NCBI RefSeq assembly: GCF_014268935.2
Contig: NZ_JABWRJ020000004.1
Span: 124,001-188,000, forward strand
Length of the DNA: 64,000 bases
Direction: 5' to 3'
From: Pseudomonas peradeniyensis
GTDB taxonomy: Bacteria > Pseudomonadota > Gammaproteobacteria > Pseudomonadales > Pseudomonadaceae
Shown here: positions 27,004-35,617 of the stretch, one piece after another
Position numbering within the stretch: the stretch's first letter is position 1
Layout of the letters: each line of letters begins with the position of its first letter
The notes under the pieces: generated by a model
The model's database searches: none
What the model saw: the letters and a program-made list of their open reading frames with translations, nothing else
Told to the model about the DNA's origin: nothing
Position numbers and translations under genes: made by a program

Positions 27004-27182
27004 TTCCAGGCCGGTCTCCGGGCTCGCAAGACAAGATGCCTTCACCTTCCCATGACCTGCGGGCCACAGTGGTCTGTCGAAGGCATCACTTGCATACCGT
27101 TGCGGGGGCAGCACCGGACTGGCGCGAAGCGCGTACCGGTTTCCCGTTTCACCCCATGCGCGGCGGCATGGGACACCTGAAA
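27004..27182 (-). promoter_or_regulatory. cobalamin riboswitch
   Basis: On the minus strand the leader contains, in order, CAGGTGTCCC, AACGGGAAACCGGT, the B12-box-like GCCCCCGCAACGG, the CAGACCACTGTGGCCCGC segment with AGGTCATGGGAAGG, and GCCCGGAGACCGGCC. This is the full conserved series of the AdoCbl riboswitch. It ends about 100 bp before the receptor ATG, with that gap available for an expression platform. High cobalamin would repress the receptor operon. The rest of the 436-bp gap up to 27337 includes a possible Fur half-site (TATTCTCATTC) just before the DUF2946 gene. Confidence 0.95.
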
Positions 27183-27337
27183 TCGGTCGGCATCTGAACA
27201 CCTGGGGCCGAGAGGCGTCAAGCCAGCCAGTTGAATCGATTCGAATGTTTTTTATCGGCCAAGCACTCTAGGCAGATGTTTCAAACGCTGTAGAATCCGC
27301 ACGCCGAACCTATTCTCATTCCCTTCGAGCTTTGCCG

Positions 27338-27727
27338 ATGAAGCTGGCCCGCCACACACGATCGCAAGTCGCCTGGGTGCTGTATTTCAGCATCCTGTTC
27401 GGCTCGTTGCTGTGCGCCATGGGCCATGGACAGATGGCCGGCTTGCGCCTGGCCGGCCTGGATGACGCCGCCTGGTGCGCGGCCGACAGCAGCGGCGTGT
27501 TCAAGGGCGACCAGGACATCACCGACCCGGTGCTGCCTGCCGGCGGCGACTGCGTGATCGCCAGCCTGTTCAGCGCCACCCTGCTGGCGGTGTTCTTCGG
27601 CCTGCTGGCCCTGCTCGCCGGTGAGTCGAGCAAACCCTTACCCAGACAACCCGCGCCGCCCCTGCCCAAGCAGCGCTGGCCACTGGTCAATCCCCGCGCC
27701 TCCCCCGCCTCGCTTCTCGCGTTCTGA
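27338..27727 (+). CDS. DUF2946-family small membrane protein
   Basis: A 129-residue protein with an N-terminal hydrophobic segment (VAWVLYFSILFGSLLCAMGHGQM) and a second near residue 75-95 (DCVIASLFSATLLAVFFGLLALL), then a Pro/Arg-rich tail. The Cys and Gly-His-Gly-Gln pattern in the first segment is typical of DUF2946 proteins, which are usually encoded beside TonB receptors and copper or iron genes. The start is ATG 27338; a TTG two codons upstream is less likely. It begins a run of three plus-strand genes with the receptor and PepSY protein. Its function is unknown; metal-linked by context. Confidence 0.75.
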   Translation: MKLARHTRSQVAWVLYFSILFGSLLCAMGHGQMAGLRLAGLDDAAWCAADSSGVFKGDQDITDPVLPAGGDCVIASLFSATLLAVFFGLLALLAGESSKPLPRQPAPPLPKQRWPLVNPRASPASLLAF

Positions 27728-27798
27728 CATCGCCACGCCCGAATACTGCCTGATCGGCAGCGGGCGTGCGCTCATCGATTTCAGCCAGGAAGCCTCGC

Positions 27799-29952
27799 AT
27801 GTTCCGCATGACCACTTTGGCGCTGCTCGTTGGCAGCGCAACCTGCGCCTGGGCGCAGGATGACACCCTGACCCTGCCCGCCAGCAACGTCACGGCCACC
27901 GCCGACCAACCCAAAGAAGCCACCACCCTGGACCTCGACCGGCCTATCGAAAGCGGCTCGCGACTGAACCTCAGCGCCCGCGAAAACCCGGCCTCGGTCA
28001 GCGTCGCCGACCGCAAGACCATGGAGCGCATCGGCGCGCGCAACTTCCAGGACGCCGCCAACGCCCTGCCCGGGGTCAACGCCTCGGCACCGCCCGGCTG
28101 GGGCGGCTATGTGTCGTATCGCGGCTTCAACGGCGCCCAGGTCAGCCAGTTGTTCAACGGCATCAACCTGCAATACGGCGCCACGGCGCGCCCGGTTGGC
28201 GCATGGATCTACGACCGCGTCGAACTGCTCGGCGGCCCCTCGTCGTTCCTCAACGGCAGCGGCGCCGTCGGCGGCAGCCTGAACATGATCACCAAACTGG
28301 CGAGCCGCGACGAGGACACCTTCGAAGGCCGCGTCAGCTATGGCCGCTACGACTCGATGGAAACCTCGGTCGGCTTCAACAAGGCGCTCAACAGCGGCGA
28401 CGGCCCGCGCCACTACGCGCGGCTCGACTACAGCCGCACCAGTACCAATGGCTACATCGACCGCCAGGAGAACGGTGCTGGCAACCTGACCTTCTCTCTG
28501 CTCAGCGACATCAACGAGCAGCTGTCGCACACCCTGGCCATCGAGTACCTGGAAGAAAAAGAGGACAGCCCGTACTGGGGCACGCCGGTGCTGCAGCCGG
28601 CGGTCGGCACCCTGCACATCGACAAGCACAATCGCTTCAACAACTACAACGTCGAGGACGGCCGCTACGAGCAGCGCACCCGTTGGCTGCGTTCGATCAC
28701 CGACTACCGCATCGACGACAGCAACCAGCTGCGCAACACCTTCTACCACTACAACGGCCAGCGCGATTACCGCAACCTCGAGGTGTACCGCTACAACGCC
28801 GGCAACACCGCCATCAACCGCTCCGGCGGCTACCGTCAGAGCCACGACCAGGAAGTCAACGGCAACCGCGTCGAACTGACCCACCAGGGCCAGCTGTTCG
28901 GCCTGGCCAGCGACTGGGCGTTCGGCGTGGACTACAGTCGCAACCAGCAGACCACCTATCCGCTGTCCAAAGGTGCCTTCGACACCATCGACCCGAACGG
29001 TTTCCAGCCCGACCACTTCCTCGACATCCCCGGCATGGACGCGCCGCGCGCCAAGGGCCGCAGCACCACCACCGACACCACCGCGGGCTTCGTCGAGAAC
29101 CGCACCCGCCTGACCGACCAGCTGGCGTTGATCACCGCGCTGCGCTACGACCATATCGACTTCGACGTGGTCGACCACGTGAGCCGGGCCAAGCTGGACC
29201 GGCGCTGGGACGCCTTCACCGGACGCTTGGGCCTGGTCTACGACCTGACGTCCAATGTCAGCCTGTATACCCAGTACAGCACCTCGGCCGAGCCGCCGGG
29301 AGGCTCGCTCACCGGCGCCTCGCTCAGCCAGGTCGGCGACTTCGACCTGAGCACCGGCCGCCAGGTGGAAGTGGGCAGCAAGTTCGACTTTCTCGACGGG
29401 CGCGGCTCGGCCACTGCGGCGGCCTATCGCATCGTGCGCAAGAACATCTCGGTGCCCTCCTCGACCGTGCCCAACACCACCGAGCAGGCGGGCCAGCAGA
29501 CCTCCACCGGCATCGAGCTGGCGGCCTCGTTCAAGGTCACGCCCAAGCTGCTGGCGGCAGGCAACTTCAGCTGGGTCAACGCTGAGTACGACGAATTCAA
29601 CGAGACCATCGGCGGCGTGGTGTACTCGCGCAAGGGCAAGAACCCGGTCAACATCCCCGACCGGGTCGCCAACCTGTGGCTGACCTACGACCTGGCGCCG
29701 GGCTGGCAGGTCGGCGCCGACGCCCGCTATGTGTCGTCAGTTTACGCCAACACCGCCAACACCGCCTGGGTGCCGTCCTACACCGTCTACGGGCTGTCCA
29801 TGACCCACGACCTGGACAAGCACGTGCAAGTCAGCGCCCGCCTGCGCAACCTCACCGACGAGGTCTACGCCCGCTTCATCCACCAGACCAACACCCAGTA
29901 CTACCTGGGTGAGCCGCGCAGCCTGGAAGTCGCTGTGCAGTGGCGCTACTGA
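27799..29952 (+). CDS. TonB-dependent siderophore receptor
   Basis: A 717-residue outer-membrane receptor. The signal peptide is MFRMTTLALLVGSATCAWAQ, followed by a plug with NPASVSVADRKTMERIGARNFQDA, VSYRGFNGAQVSQLFNGI and RVELLGGPSSFLNGSGAVGGSLNMIT, and a barrel ending YLGEPRSLEVAVQWRY. There is no STN domain, so it is not a transducer. ATG 27799 has AGGA about 9 bp upstream. Its stop overlaps the start of the PepSY gene as TGATG, so receptor and PepSY protein are translationally coupled. That pairing suggests a ferric-siderophore uptake and reduction unit; the ligand is unknown. Confidence 0.92.
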   Translation: MFRMTTLALLVGSATCAWAQDDTLTLPASNVTATADQPKEATTLDLDRPIESGSRLNLSARENPASVSVADRKTMERIGARNFQDAANALPGVNASAPPGWGGYVSYRGFNGAQVSQLFNGINLQYGATARPVGAWIYDRVELLGGPSSFLNGSGAVGGSLNMITKLASRDEDTFEGRVSYGRYDSMETSVGFNKALNSGDGPRHYARLDYSRTSTNGYIDRQENGAGNLTFSLLSDINEQLSHTLAIEYLEEKEDSPYWGTPVLQPAVGTLHIDKHNRFNNYNVEDGRYEQRTRWLRSITDYRIDDSNQLRNTFYHYNGQRDYRNLEVYRYNAGNTAINRSGGYRQSHDQEVNGNRVELTHQGQLFGLASDWAFGVDYSRNQQTTYPLSKGAFDTIDPNGFQPDHFLDIPGMDAPRAKGRSTTTDTTAGFVENRTRLTDQLALITALRYDHIDFDVVDHVSRAKLDRRWDAFTGRLGLVYDLTSNVSLYTQYSTSAEPPGGSLTGASLSQVGDFDLSTGRQVEVGSKFDFLDGRGSATAAAYRIVRKNISVPSSTVPNTTEQAGQQTSTGIELAASFKVTPKLLAAGNFSWVNAEYDEFNETIGGVVYSRKGKNPVNIPDRVANLWLTYDLAPGWQVGADARYVSSVYANTANTAWVPSYTVYGLSMTHDLDKHVQVSARLRNLTDEVYARFIHQTNTQYYLGEPRSLEVAVQWRY

Positions 29953-31412
29953 TGGGGCTCAAGCGCCAGCTGTACCTGTGGCACCGCTGGCTGGGCATCG
30001 TCGCCTGCCTGTTCATGGCGCTGTGGTTTGTTTCCGGGGTGGTCATGCTGTATGTCGGCTACCCCAAACTGACCCCGGCTGAGCGCCTGGCCCACCTGCC
30101 GGCACTGCCGGCGGGGTGCTGCGCCGAGTTGCCAGCACAATGGGCGCAACAGCCGTTGAAGGCGATGCGCCTGACCAGCCTGGGCGGGCGGGCGCACTAC
30201 CTGCTGGAACTGGCCGACGGCCGCCGCGTCACCCTCGACGCCGCCAGCGGCGAGCCACTGATTCATGCGGACGCCGCCTGGGCCCTGGCCAATGCCCGGC
30301 AGTACGCCGGTGACGCGGCGTTGGCCTACCAGGGCACGGTGGACGAGGACATGTGGACCCACTCCCGGGCCCTGGACGGCGACCGGCCCTTGCACCGGGT
30401 GCGGGTGGACGATGCCGCCGGCACCTGGCTGTACCTGTCCGGGCGCAGCGGTGAAGTGGTGCGCGACGCCACCGCACAGGAACGTACATGGAACTGGGTC
30501 GGTGCCTGGCTGCACTGGCTCTATCCCTTACGCGGTGGATTCGGCTTCGACAACGGTTGGCGCACGCTGGTGATCGGCCTGTCCGTGCTCGGCACGCTGA
30601 TGGCGATCCTGGGCATGGCGGTGGGCATCCTCCGCCTGCGGCTGCGCACGCGCTATCGCAGCGGTTCGCGCAGCCCCTACCCCGGCGGCTGGCTGCGCTG
30701 GCACCACATCGGCGGGCTGCTGTTCGGCGGCGTGCTGGTGTTGTGGGTGTTCAGCGGCCTGATGTCGATGCGCCCCTGGGGCCTGACCGACAGCCGTTCG
30801 CAGATCGCCCTGCAACCCGGCCCGCTGCGCGCCGTCGACCTCAAGCTGCCGGTCGCCACCGCGTTGGCGAGGTTGCGCGAGGAGGCAGGTTTCAACACCG
30901 TCGAGTTGCAGTGGCAGCGCTTGGCCAACGTCACCTACCTGGTGGCACGTAATGCCAATGGCGACAGTCGCATCCTCGAAGACGGCGCGCCACCGGCCCG
31001 GGCATTTGCCCGACAGCGGTTGCTGGCGGCCGCGCAGGCCATGGCCCCGGGCATTGCAGTACAAGACGACTGGCAGACCGCCTACGATTTCCACTACTTC
31101 GCCCGCGACCCGCAGAGCATGTACGGTTTCCAGTCCCGCCCATTGCCCGTGCTGCGCCTGCGCTTCGATGATCCGGCCGGCACCTGGGCCTATCTGGACC
31201 CGGCCAGCGGCATTCTGGTGGCCAGCCACGACCGGACGCAACGCACCGGGCGCTGGTTGTTCAACCTGCTGCACAGCTGGGACTGGCAGCCGCTGCTGAC
31301 ACGGCCGCTGTTGCGTGAAGGGCTGATCATCGCACTTAGTGCCGGTGGACTGGTGATTGCCCTCAGTGGCGTGGTGCTGGGCTGGCGGCGCTTGCGCAGG
31401 ACGCTCCGGTAG
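29952..31412 (+). CDS. PepSY-associated transmembrane protein (possible ferric-siderophore reductase)
   Basis: A 486-residue inner-membrane protein with four or five transmembrane helices: RWLGIVACLFMALWFVSGVVMLY at the start, a central pair (LVIGLSVLGTLMAILGMAVG and HHIGGLLFGGVLVLWVFSGLM), and a C-terminal helix (LIIALSAGGLVIALSGVVLGW). Periplasmic PepSY-like repeats lie between (GRRVTLDAASGEPL, GTWAYLDPASGILVASHDRTQR). The conserved WHR and HHIGG histidines could bind heme. Proteins of this group (FoxB/PiuB-like) are linked to reductive iron release from siderophores. It overlaps the receptor stop by one base, which fixes the start. Confidence 0.88.
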   Translation: MGLKRQLYLWHRWLGIVACLFMALWFVSGVVMLYVGYPKLTPAERLAHLPALPAGCCAELPAQWAQQPLKAMRLTSLGGRAHYLLELADGRRVTLDAASGEPLIHADAAWALANARQYAGDAALAYQGTVDEDMWTHSRALDGDRPLHRVRVDDAAGTWLYLSGRSGEVVRDATAQERTWNWVGAWLHWLYPLRGGFGFDNGWRTLVIGLSVLGTLMAILGMAVGILRLRLRTRYRSGSRSPYPGGWLRWHHIGGLLFGGVLVLWVFSGLMSMRPWGLTDSRSQIALQPGPLRAVDLKLPVATALARLREEAGFNTVELQWQRLANVTYLVARNANGDSRILEDGAPPARAFARQRLLAAAQAMAPGIAVQDDWQTAYDFHYFARDPQSMYGFQSRPLPVLRLRFDDPAGTWAYLDPASGILVASHDRTQRTGRWLFNLLHSWDWQPLLTRPLLREGLIIALSAGGLVIALSGVVLGWRRLRRTLR

Positions 31413-31418
31413 CTTCGC

Positions 31419-31520
31419 TGGGGCTGCTACGCAGCCCATCGCCGGCAAACCGGCTCCCACAGGACTGCGCGATACCTGTGGGAGCGGGCTTGCCCGCGAA
31501 GGGCCGCAAAGCGGCCCCTT
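31419..31520. repeat. paired REP palindrome
   Basis: GGCAAACCGGCTCCCACAGG and CCTGTGGGAGCGGGCTTGCC form the inverted pair, with GGGCTGCTACGCAGCCC and GGGCCGCAAAGCGGCCC hairpins on either side. It lies at the convergent ends of the PepSY and L36 genes and may help terminate both. Confidence 0.88.
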
Positions 31521-31535
31521 TCGCTTACCTTACGG

Positions 31536-31682
31536 CTACCCCCGCTTCTTCTTCACCCCGCCCTGCCTGGCCTTGAACCGCGGGTTGGACTTGCAGATCA
31601 CATAGATCCGGCCACGACGCTTGACCACCTGGCAATCACGATGACGGCGCTTGGCCTGCTTGAGTGAGGACAGTACTTGCAT
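31536..31682 (-). CDS. rpmJ: 50S ribosomal protein L36, zinc-independent (C-minus) form
   Basis: A 48-residue gene, MQVLSSLKQAKRRHRDCQVV... with RIYVICKSNPRFKARQG. It closely matches the E. coli YkgO pattern (DCQIVKRKGRLYVICKSNPRFKA), the L36 paralogue lacking the four-ligand zinc ribbon; only Cys17 and Cys30 remain. Such paralogues replace the zinc-containing L36 under zinc starvation and free zinc from ribosomes. The start ATG at 31682 has GGAGG (read on the minus strand) just upstream. A Zur-like box is located 16-30 bp upstream, consistent with that role. It is divergent from the TonB receptor gene at 31820. Confidence 0.95.
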   Translation of the reverse strand: MQVLSSLKQAKRRHRDCQVVKRRGRIYVICKSNPRFKARQGGVKKKRG

Positions 31683-31697
31683 GGGAACCTCCAGTTA

Positions 31698-31712
31698 CGT
31701 AATAACATAACA
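31698..31712 (-). promoter_or_regulatory. Zur-like box for the L36 gene
   Basis: On the minus strand TGTTATGTTATTACG, 13 of 15 identical to TGTTACGTTATTACA at 31786 and similar to TGTTACGTTATAACA at 62565. All three precede genes whose families are typical Zur targets. The general shape agrees with known Zur operators (GTTATATTATAAC-like). Confidence 0.65.
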
Positions 31713-31785
31713 ATAACGCGAATCATTTCCATCTGGCAATCACTCCTCGAACCGCATCTCACTGTGGCGTCAGAGGATGCGTTAA

Positions 31786-31800
31786 TGTTACGTTATTACA
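31786..31800 (+). promoter_or_regulatory. Zur-like box for the TonB receptor gene
   Basis: TGTTACGTTATTACA ends 19 bp before the GTG start of the receptor. It differs at one position from the box at 62565. Together with the box at 31698 it makes a divergent, probably co-regulated, zinc-responsive promoter region of 137 bp. Confidence 0.7.
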
Positions 31801-31819
31801 TATTATTTGGAGAACCCTC

Positions 31820-33910
31820 GTGACCCCTCGCGCACCGCTTCTGGCCGGCCTCACCCTGGGCCTGTTCGGCCAACCCCTCTCGGCAGCCCAACCCCTGCTG
31901 CTGGAGGAAACCTCGATCACCGACGCCTACCTCGAAGAACGCGCCGACGGCCCGGTGCAAGGCTATCGCGCCACCCGCTCGGCCACCGCCACCCGTACCG
32001 ACAGCGATATCCGCGACACCCCGCAGAGCATCCAGGTGGTGCCCGCCCAGGTAATCAAGGACCTCAACAGCACCCGCATCGACCGCGCCCTGGACTTTGC
32101 CGGTGGCGTGTCGCGGCAGAACAACTTTGGCGGCCTGACCTTCCTCAACTACAGCGTGCGCGGCTTCACCACCGGCGAGCTGTACAAGAACGGTTTTGCC
32201 ATCAACCGCGGCAGCTACAGCTCCCCGGACACCTCCAGCATCGAGCGCATCGAAGTGCTCAAGGGCCCGGCCGCCAGCCTCTATGGCCGTGGCGACCCTG
32301 GCGGTCTGGTCAATATCGTCAGCAAGCGCCCCCAGGCCGAGACCTTCAGCACCCTCAACCTGAGCGCGGGCAGCTGGGACCGCTACCGCACCGCCCTGGA
32401 TGCCAACTCGCCCCTGGACAGCGAAGGCAACCTGCTGGGCCGGATCAACCTGGCGGTCGAGGACAACGGCAGCTTCCGTGACCATGTCGGCAGCGAGCGC
32501 CGTATCGTCAGCCCATCCCTGAGCTGGCAGCTGTCGCCCGATACCCGGCTGATGATCGACACCGAGTTCTCCCGCACCGAGTCGGTGTTCGACCGTGGCA
32601 TCCCGGCGGTCAATGGTGAGATGGGCTCGGTCAAGCGCTCGACTTTCCTCGGCGAGCCCAACGACGGCAAGATCCGCAACGACAACCAGACCCTCGATGT
32701 GGCGCTGGAACATTTTCTCAACGACAGCTGGAAACTGCGCCTGGCCAACCACTACACCCAGGGCACGCTCAAGGGCAACAGCTCCGAGCCCCAGGCCCTG
32801 GTCGGCACGACGATCACCCGCTTCTACCGCGAGCGTGACTTCGAGTGGAACGACAACATCACCCAGGCCGAGCTGCACGGTCAGTTCGAGCTGGGCGGCT
32901 GGCAGCACCAGGCCCTGGTCGGGCTTGAATACGAAAACTACCGCAACAGCCAGAAGTACCCGCAAAGCGCGACATCGGCAGGTTATGGCCTGGACATCTA
33001 CAACCCGGTGTACGGCAAGCCCAAGCCGGCGCTTACACGGGCCAACGATTTCTTCGAACGCACCGAAAGCCATGCCCTCAACCTGCAGGACCAGATCGCC
33101 TTCACCGAGCACCTGCGCGGCCTGCTCGGTGTGCGTCTGGAGCGCATCGAACAGACTGCGCAGAACCGCTCCACCGGGGTCAGCAACAGCCAGGCGAAGG
33201 ATGTCGCCACGCCGCGCGTAGGGCTGCTGTATCAACTGACCCCGCAGGTGGGCGTGTTCGCCAACGCCTCGACCTCGTTCAAGCCCAACACTATCGGCAC
33301 CCAAGGACAGGTGTACAAACCCGAGAAAGGCATCGGCTACGAGACCGGGCTCAAGCTCGACCTGCTCGACAGCCGCCTGGGCGCGACCATCGCGCTGTTC
33401 CATATCGACAAGGAGAACGTCATCACCACCGACGCACTCGGCGAAAGCGTGGCGGCCGGCAAGGCACGCAGCCAGGGCCTGGACCTGCAGTTCAGTGGCC
33501 AGCTGACCGACGCCGTGCGGGTGATCGGTGCCTATGCCTACATCGATGCCGAGGTCACCAAGGGCGACGCCGCCCTGCCCAAGGGCAGCGACCTGCTGGG
33601 CATCGCCCGCAACAGCGGCAGTGTGATGGGCGTGTACGAGTTCCAGGACGGTGCCCTGCGCGGCTCGGACGTCGGCGCGGCGTTCAACTATGTCGGCGAG
33701 CGCTCCGGCCAGGCCGGCAGCCACTTCACCCTGGATGCCTACAGCACGGTCGACCTGCTGGCGCACTACAAGGCCAGCGAACAGGTCACCGTGGGGCTGA
33801 ACCTCAACAACCTGTTCGACCGCAAGTACTACGAACGCTCGTACAACAGTTCGTGGGTGCTGCCGGGCGAGCCACGCAACTTCAGCGTAAGCCTGACCCT
33901 CAGTCTCTGA
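31820..33910 (+). CDS. TonB-dependent receptor, predicted zinc-starvation (zincophore-type) receptor
   Basis: A 696-residue outer-membrane receptor of the siderophore-receptor group. Signal peptide MTPRAPLLAGLTLGLFGQPLSAA; plug with RDTPQSIQVVPAQVIKDL, NYSVRGFTTGELYKNG and SSIERIEVLKGPAASLYGRGDPGGLVNIV; barrel ending WVLPGEPRNFSVSLTLSL. The start is GTG 31820, with GGAGA 6-7 bp upstream. The Zur-like box right before it, and the divergent C-minus L36 gene, suggest induction by zinc lack. In P. aeruginosa the pseudopaline receptor CntO/ZrmA is a Zur-controlled receptor of the same general family. No metallophore synthesis genes are in the window, so the ligand might be imported from other species. 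Confidence 0.9.
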   Translation: MTPRAPLLAGLTLGLFGQPLSAAQPLLLEETSITDAYLEERADGPVQGYRATRSATATRTDSDIRDTPQSIQVVPAQVIKDLNSTRIDRALDFAGGVSRQNNFGGLTFLNYSVRGFTTGELYKNGFAINRGSYSSPDTSSIERIEVLKGPAASLYGRGDPGGLVNIVSKRPQAETFSTLNLSAGSWDRYRTALDANSPLDSEGNLLGRINLAVEDNGSFRDHVGSERRIVSPSLSWQLSPDTRLMIDTEFSRTESVFDRGIPAVNGEMGSVKRSTFLGEPNDGKIRNDNQTLDVALEHFLNDSWKLRLANHYTQGTLKGNSSEPQALVGTTITRFYRERDFEWNDNITQAELHGQFELGGWQHQALVGLEYENYRNSQKYPQSATSAGYGLDIYNPVYGKPKPALTRANDFFERTESHALNLQDQIAFTEHLRGLLGVRLERIEQTAQNRSTGVSNSQAKDVATPRVGLLYQLTPQVGVFANASTSFKPNTIGTQGQVYKPEKGIGYETGLKLDLLDSRLGATIALFHIDKENVITTDALGESVAAGKARSQGLDLQFSGQLTDAVRVIGAYAYIDAEVTKGDAALPKGSDLLGIARNSGSVMGVYEFQDGALRGSDVGAAFNYVGERSGQAGSHFTLDAYSTVDLLAHYKASEQVTVGLNLNNLFDRKYYERSYNSSWVLPGEPRNFSVSLTLSL

Positions 33911-33917
33911 GGGCTGT

Positions 33918-34760
33918 TCACGTCGCCATGGGCGACCCGAACCTGCGCCCAAGCGCCTGGCAGACCAGCACCAGCACAAACACCCCGGCAAAGGCCATGA
34001 CGATGGTCGGCGCCGGGGCGCTGTCGAGGTAGAACGAGCCGTACACGCCCACGAACGAACAGCCGATGGCGACCAGCAACGCCAGCCACAACATGTGCCG
34101 GAACTGCCGCGTCAGCAACGCGGCGATGGCCCCCGGGGCAATCAGCAAGGCAATCGCCAGGATCACCCCCGAGGCCTTCAGCGCCCCGACCACCGCCAAC
34201 GAGATCAGGCACAGCAGGCCATAGTGCAGCCAGCCGCTGCGCAGGCCCACCGCATGAGCCTGCACCGCATCAAAGGTATGCAGCATCAGGTCCTTCCACT
34301 TGGTGGCGATGACCAGCGCGGTGAGCAGGGCGATGCCCGCGCACAGCCACAGGTCCTGGGGGCCCGCGCCGAGGATGTCGCCGAACAGGATATGGTCCAG
34401 GTGCACATCGGACTGGATCTTCAGGTACAGCACCAACCCCAGGCCGAACATGCCCGAATAGACGATGCCCATCACCGTGTCCTGCTTGATGCGGCTGTTC
34501 TCCTTGAGGTACCCCGTGGCCATCGCGCAGAACATGCCGGCCAGGAACGCCCCGATGGCGTAGGGAATCTGCACGATGTAGGCGATCACCACGCCGGGGA
34601 ACACCGCGTGGGCGATGGCGTCGCCCAGCAGCGCCCAGCCCTTGAGCACCAGGAAGCACGACAGCAGCGCCATGGGGATGGCGATCAGCACTGCGATGGC
34701 CATGGCGTTGACCATGAAGTCGAAGCGCAAGGGTTCCAGCAGCAGGTCGGTCACGGTCAT
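33918..34760 (-). CDS. sitD: metal ABC transporter permease (SitD-like)
   Basis: A 280-residue inner-membrane permease of the ABC-3 family with about eight helices. It starts MTVTDLLLEPLRFDFMVNAM and shows the characteristic CFLVLKGWALLGDAIAHAVFPGVVIAY. The ATG overlaps the stop of the preceding permease gene as ATGA. With the ATPase, binding protein and second permease it would import Mn2+ and/or Fe2+. The open frame extends much further upstream, but that part only shadows the preceding gene. It converges with the receptor gene, 7 bp apart. Confidence 0.9.
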   Translation of the reverse strand: MTVTDLLLEPLRFDFMVNAMAIAVLIAIPMALLSCFLVLKGWALLGDAIAHAVFPGVVIAYIVQIPYAIGAFLAGMFCAMATGYLKENSRIKQDTVMGIVYSGMFGLGLVLYLKIQSDVHLDHILFGDILGAGPQDLWLCAGIALLTALVIATKWKDLMLHTFDAVQAHAVGLRSGWLHYGLLCLISLAVVGALKASGVILAIALLIAPGAIAALLTRQFRHMLWLALLVAIGCSFVGVYGSFYLDSAPAPTIVMAFAGVFVLVLVCQALGRRFGSPMAT

Positions 34761-35617
34761 GGCTGCACCTCCAGTGCCTGGCGCCGACGACGGCGCGCGG
34801 CCAGCAGCCCATGCTTGCGGGCGAAGACGAACACCAGCAGGAAGATCAGCGTCTGCAGCACGACGATCACGCCGCCGGTGGCACCGTCGAGGTAGTAGCT
34901 CAGGTAGGTGCCGGTCAGGCTGGTCAGGGCGCCAATGGCGACGGCGATGACCAGCAACCGGGGAAAGCGGTCGCTGAGCAGGTAGGCCGTGGCGCCGGGG
35001 GTGATGACCATGCAGATCACCAGGAACGCCCCCACCGTCTGCAGCGCGGCCACGGTCGAGGCCGACAGCAAGGCGAAGAACAGCAGCTTGAGTGCGTCCG
35101 GGCGAATGCCGACTGCGCGGGCCTGCTGCTCGTCGAAGAAGGTCAGCATCAGGTCGCGCCACTTGGCCAGCAGAACCGCCAGGGTGACCAGGCCGATGAT
35201 CGCCAGCTGCAGGGTGTCGCCCGGGGTGATCGCCAGGATGTTGCCGAGGACGATGGTCTGGATGTTCACCGAGGTCGGCGACAGCGAGACCATGAACAGG
35301 CCCAGGCCGAAGAACGAGGTGAAGATCATGCCGATCACCACATCTTCCTTGAGCCGCGTGCGCCGCTGCAGGAACAGCAGCGCCGCCGAGGCCAGCCCGC
35401 CGGCGAAGAACGCGCCGAGGGAAAACGGCAGGCCGATCATGTAGGCGCCGGCCACCCCCGGCACGATGGCGTGGGACAGCGCATCGCCGATCAATGACCA
35501 GCCCTTGAGCATCAGGTAGCAGGACAGGAACGCGCAGACCCCGCCGACCAAGGTCGAGACCCACAGGGCATTGCGCATGTAGCCGTAGGCAAATGGCTCG
35601 AGCAGCAGTTCGATCAT
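34757..35617 (-). CDS. sitC: metal ABC transporter permease (SitC-like)
   Basis: A 286-residue ABC-3 family permease (MIELLLEPFAYGYMRNALWVSTLVGG, CYLMLKGWSLIGDALSHAIVPGVAGAYM). About eight transmembrane helices are evident. The C-terminal cytoplasmic tail is basic (ARKHGLLAARRRRRQ). It overlaps its upstream ATPase gene and downstream permease gene by 4 bp each (ATGA), so all are translated together. Two distinct permeases, rather than one, is the arrangement of Sit/Yfe-type manganese/iron transporters rather than ZnuABC. Confidence 0.9.
   Translation of the reverse strand: MIELLLEPFAYGYMRNALWVSTLVGGVCAFLSCYLMLKGWSLIGDALSHAIVPGVAGAYMIGLPFSLGAFFAGGLASAALLFLQRRTRLKEDVVIGMIFTSFFGLGLFMVSLSPTSVNIQTIVLGNILAITPGDTLQLAIIGLVTLAVLLAKWRDLMLTFFDEQQARAVGIRPDALKLLFFALLSASTVAALQTVGAFLVICMVITPGATAYLLSDRFPRLLVIAVAIGALTSLTGTYLSYYLDGATGGVIVVLQTLIFLLVFVFARKHGLLAARRRRRQALEVQP

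Noticed and set aside
26902..27201. An N-terminal extension of the BtuB-like receptor.
   Set aside because: It would translate through the cobalamin riboswitch. The signal peptide begins at ATG 26901.
33918..35564. A 548-residue fusion of two permease frames.
   Set aside because: The first half is the shadow of the overlapping SitC-like gene in another frame. The ATGA overlap at 34757-34760 fixes a separate SitD-like start.
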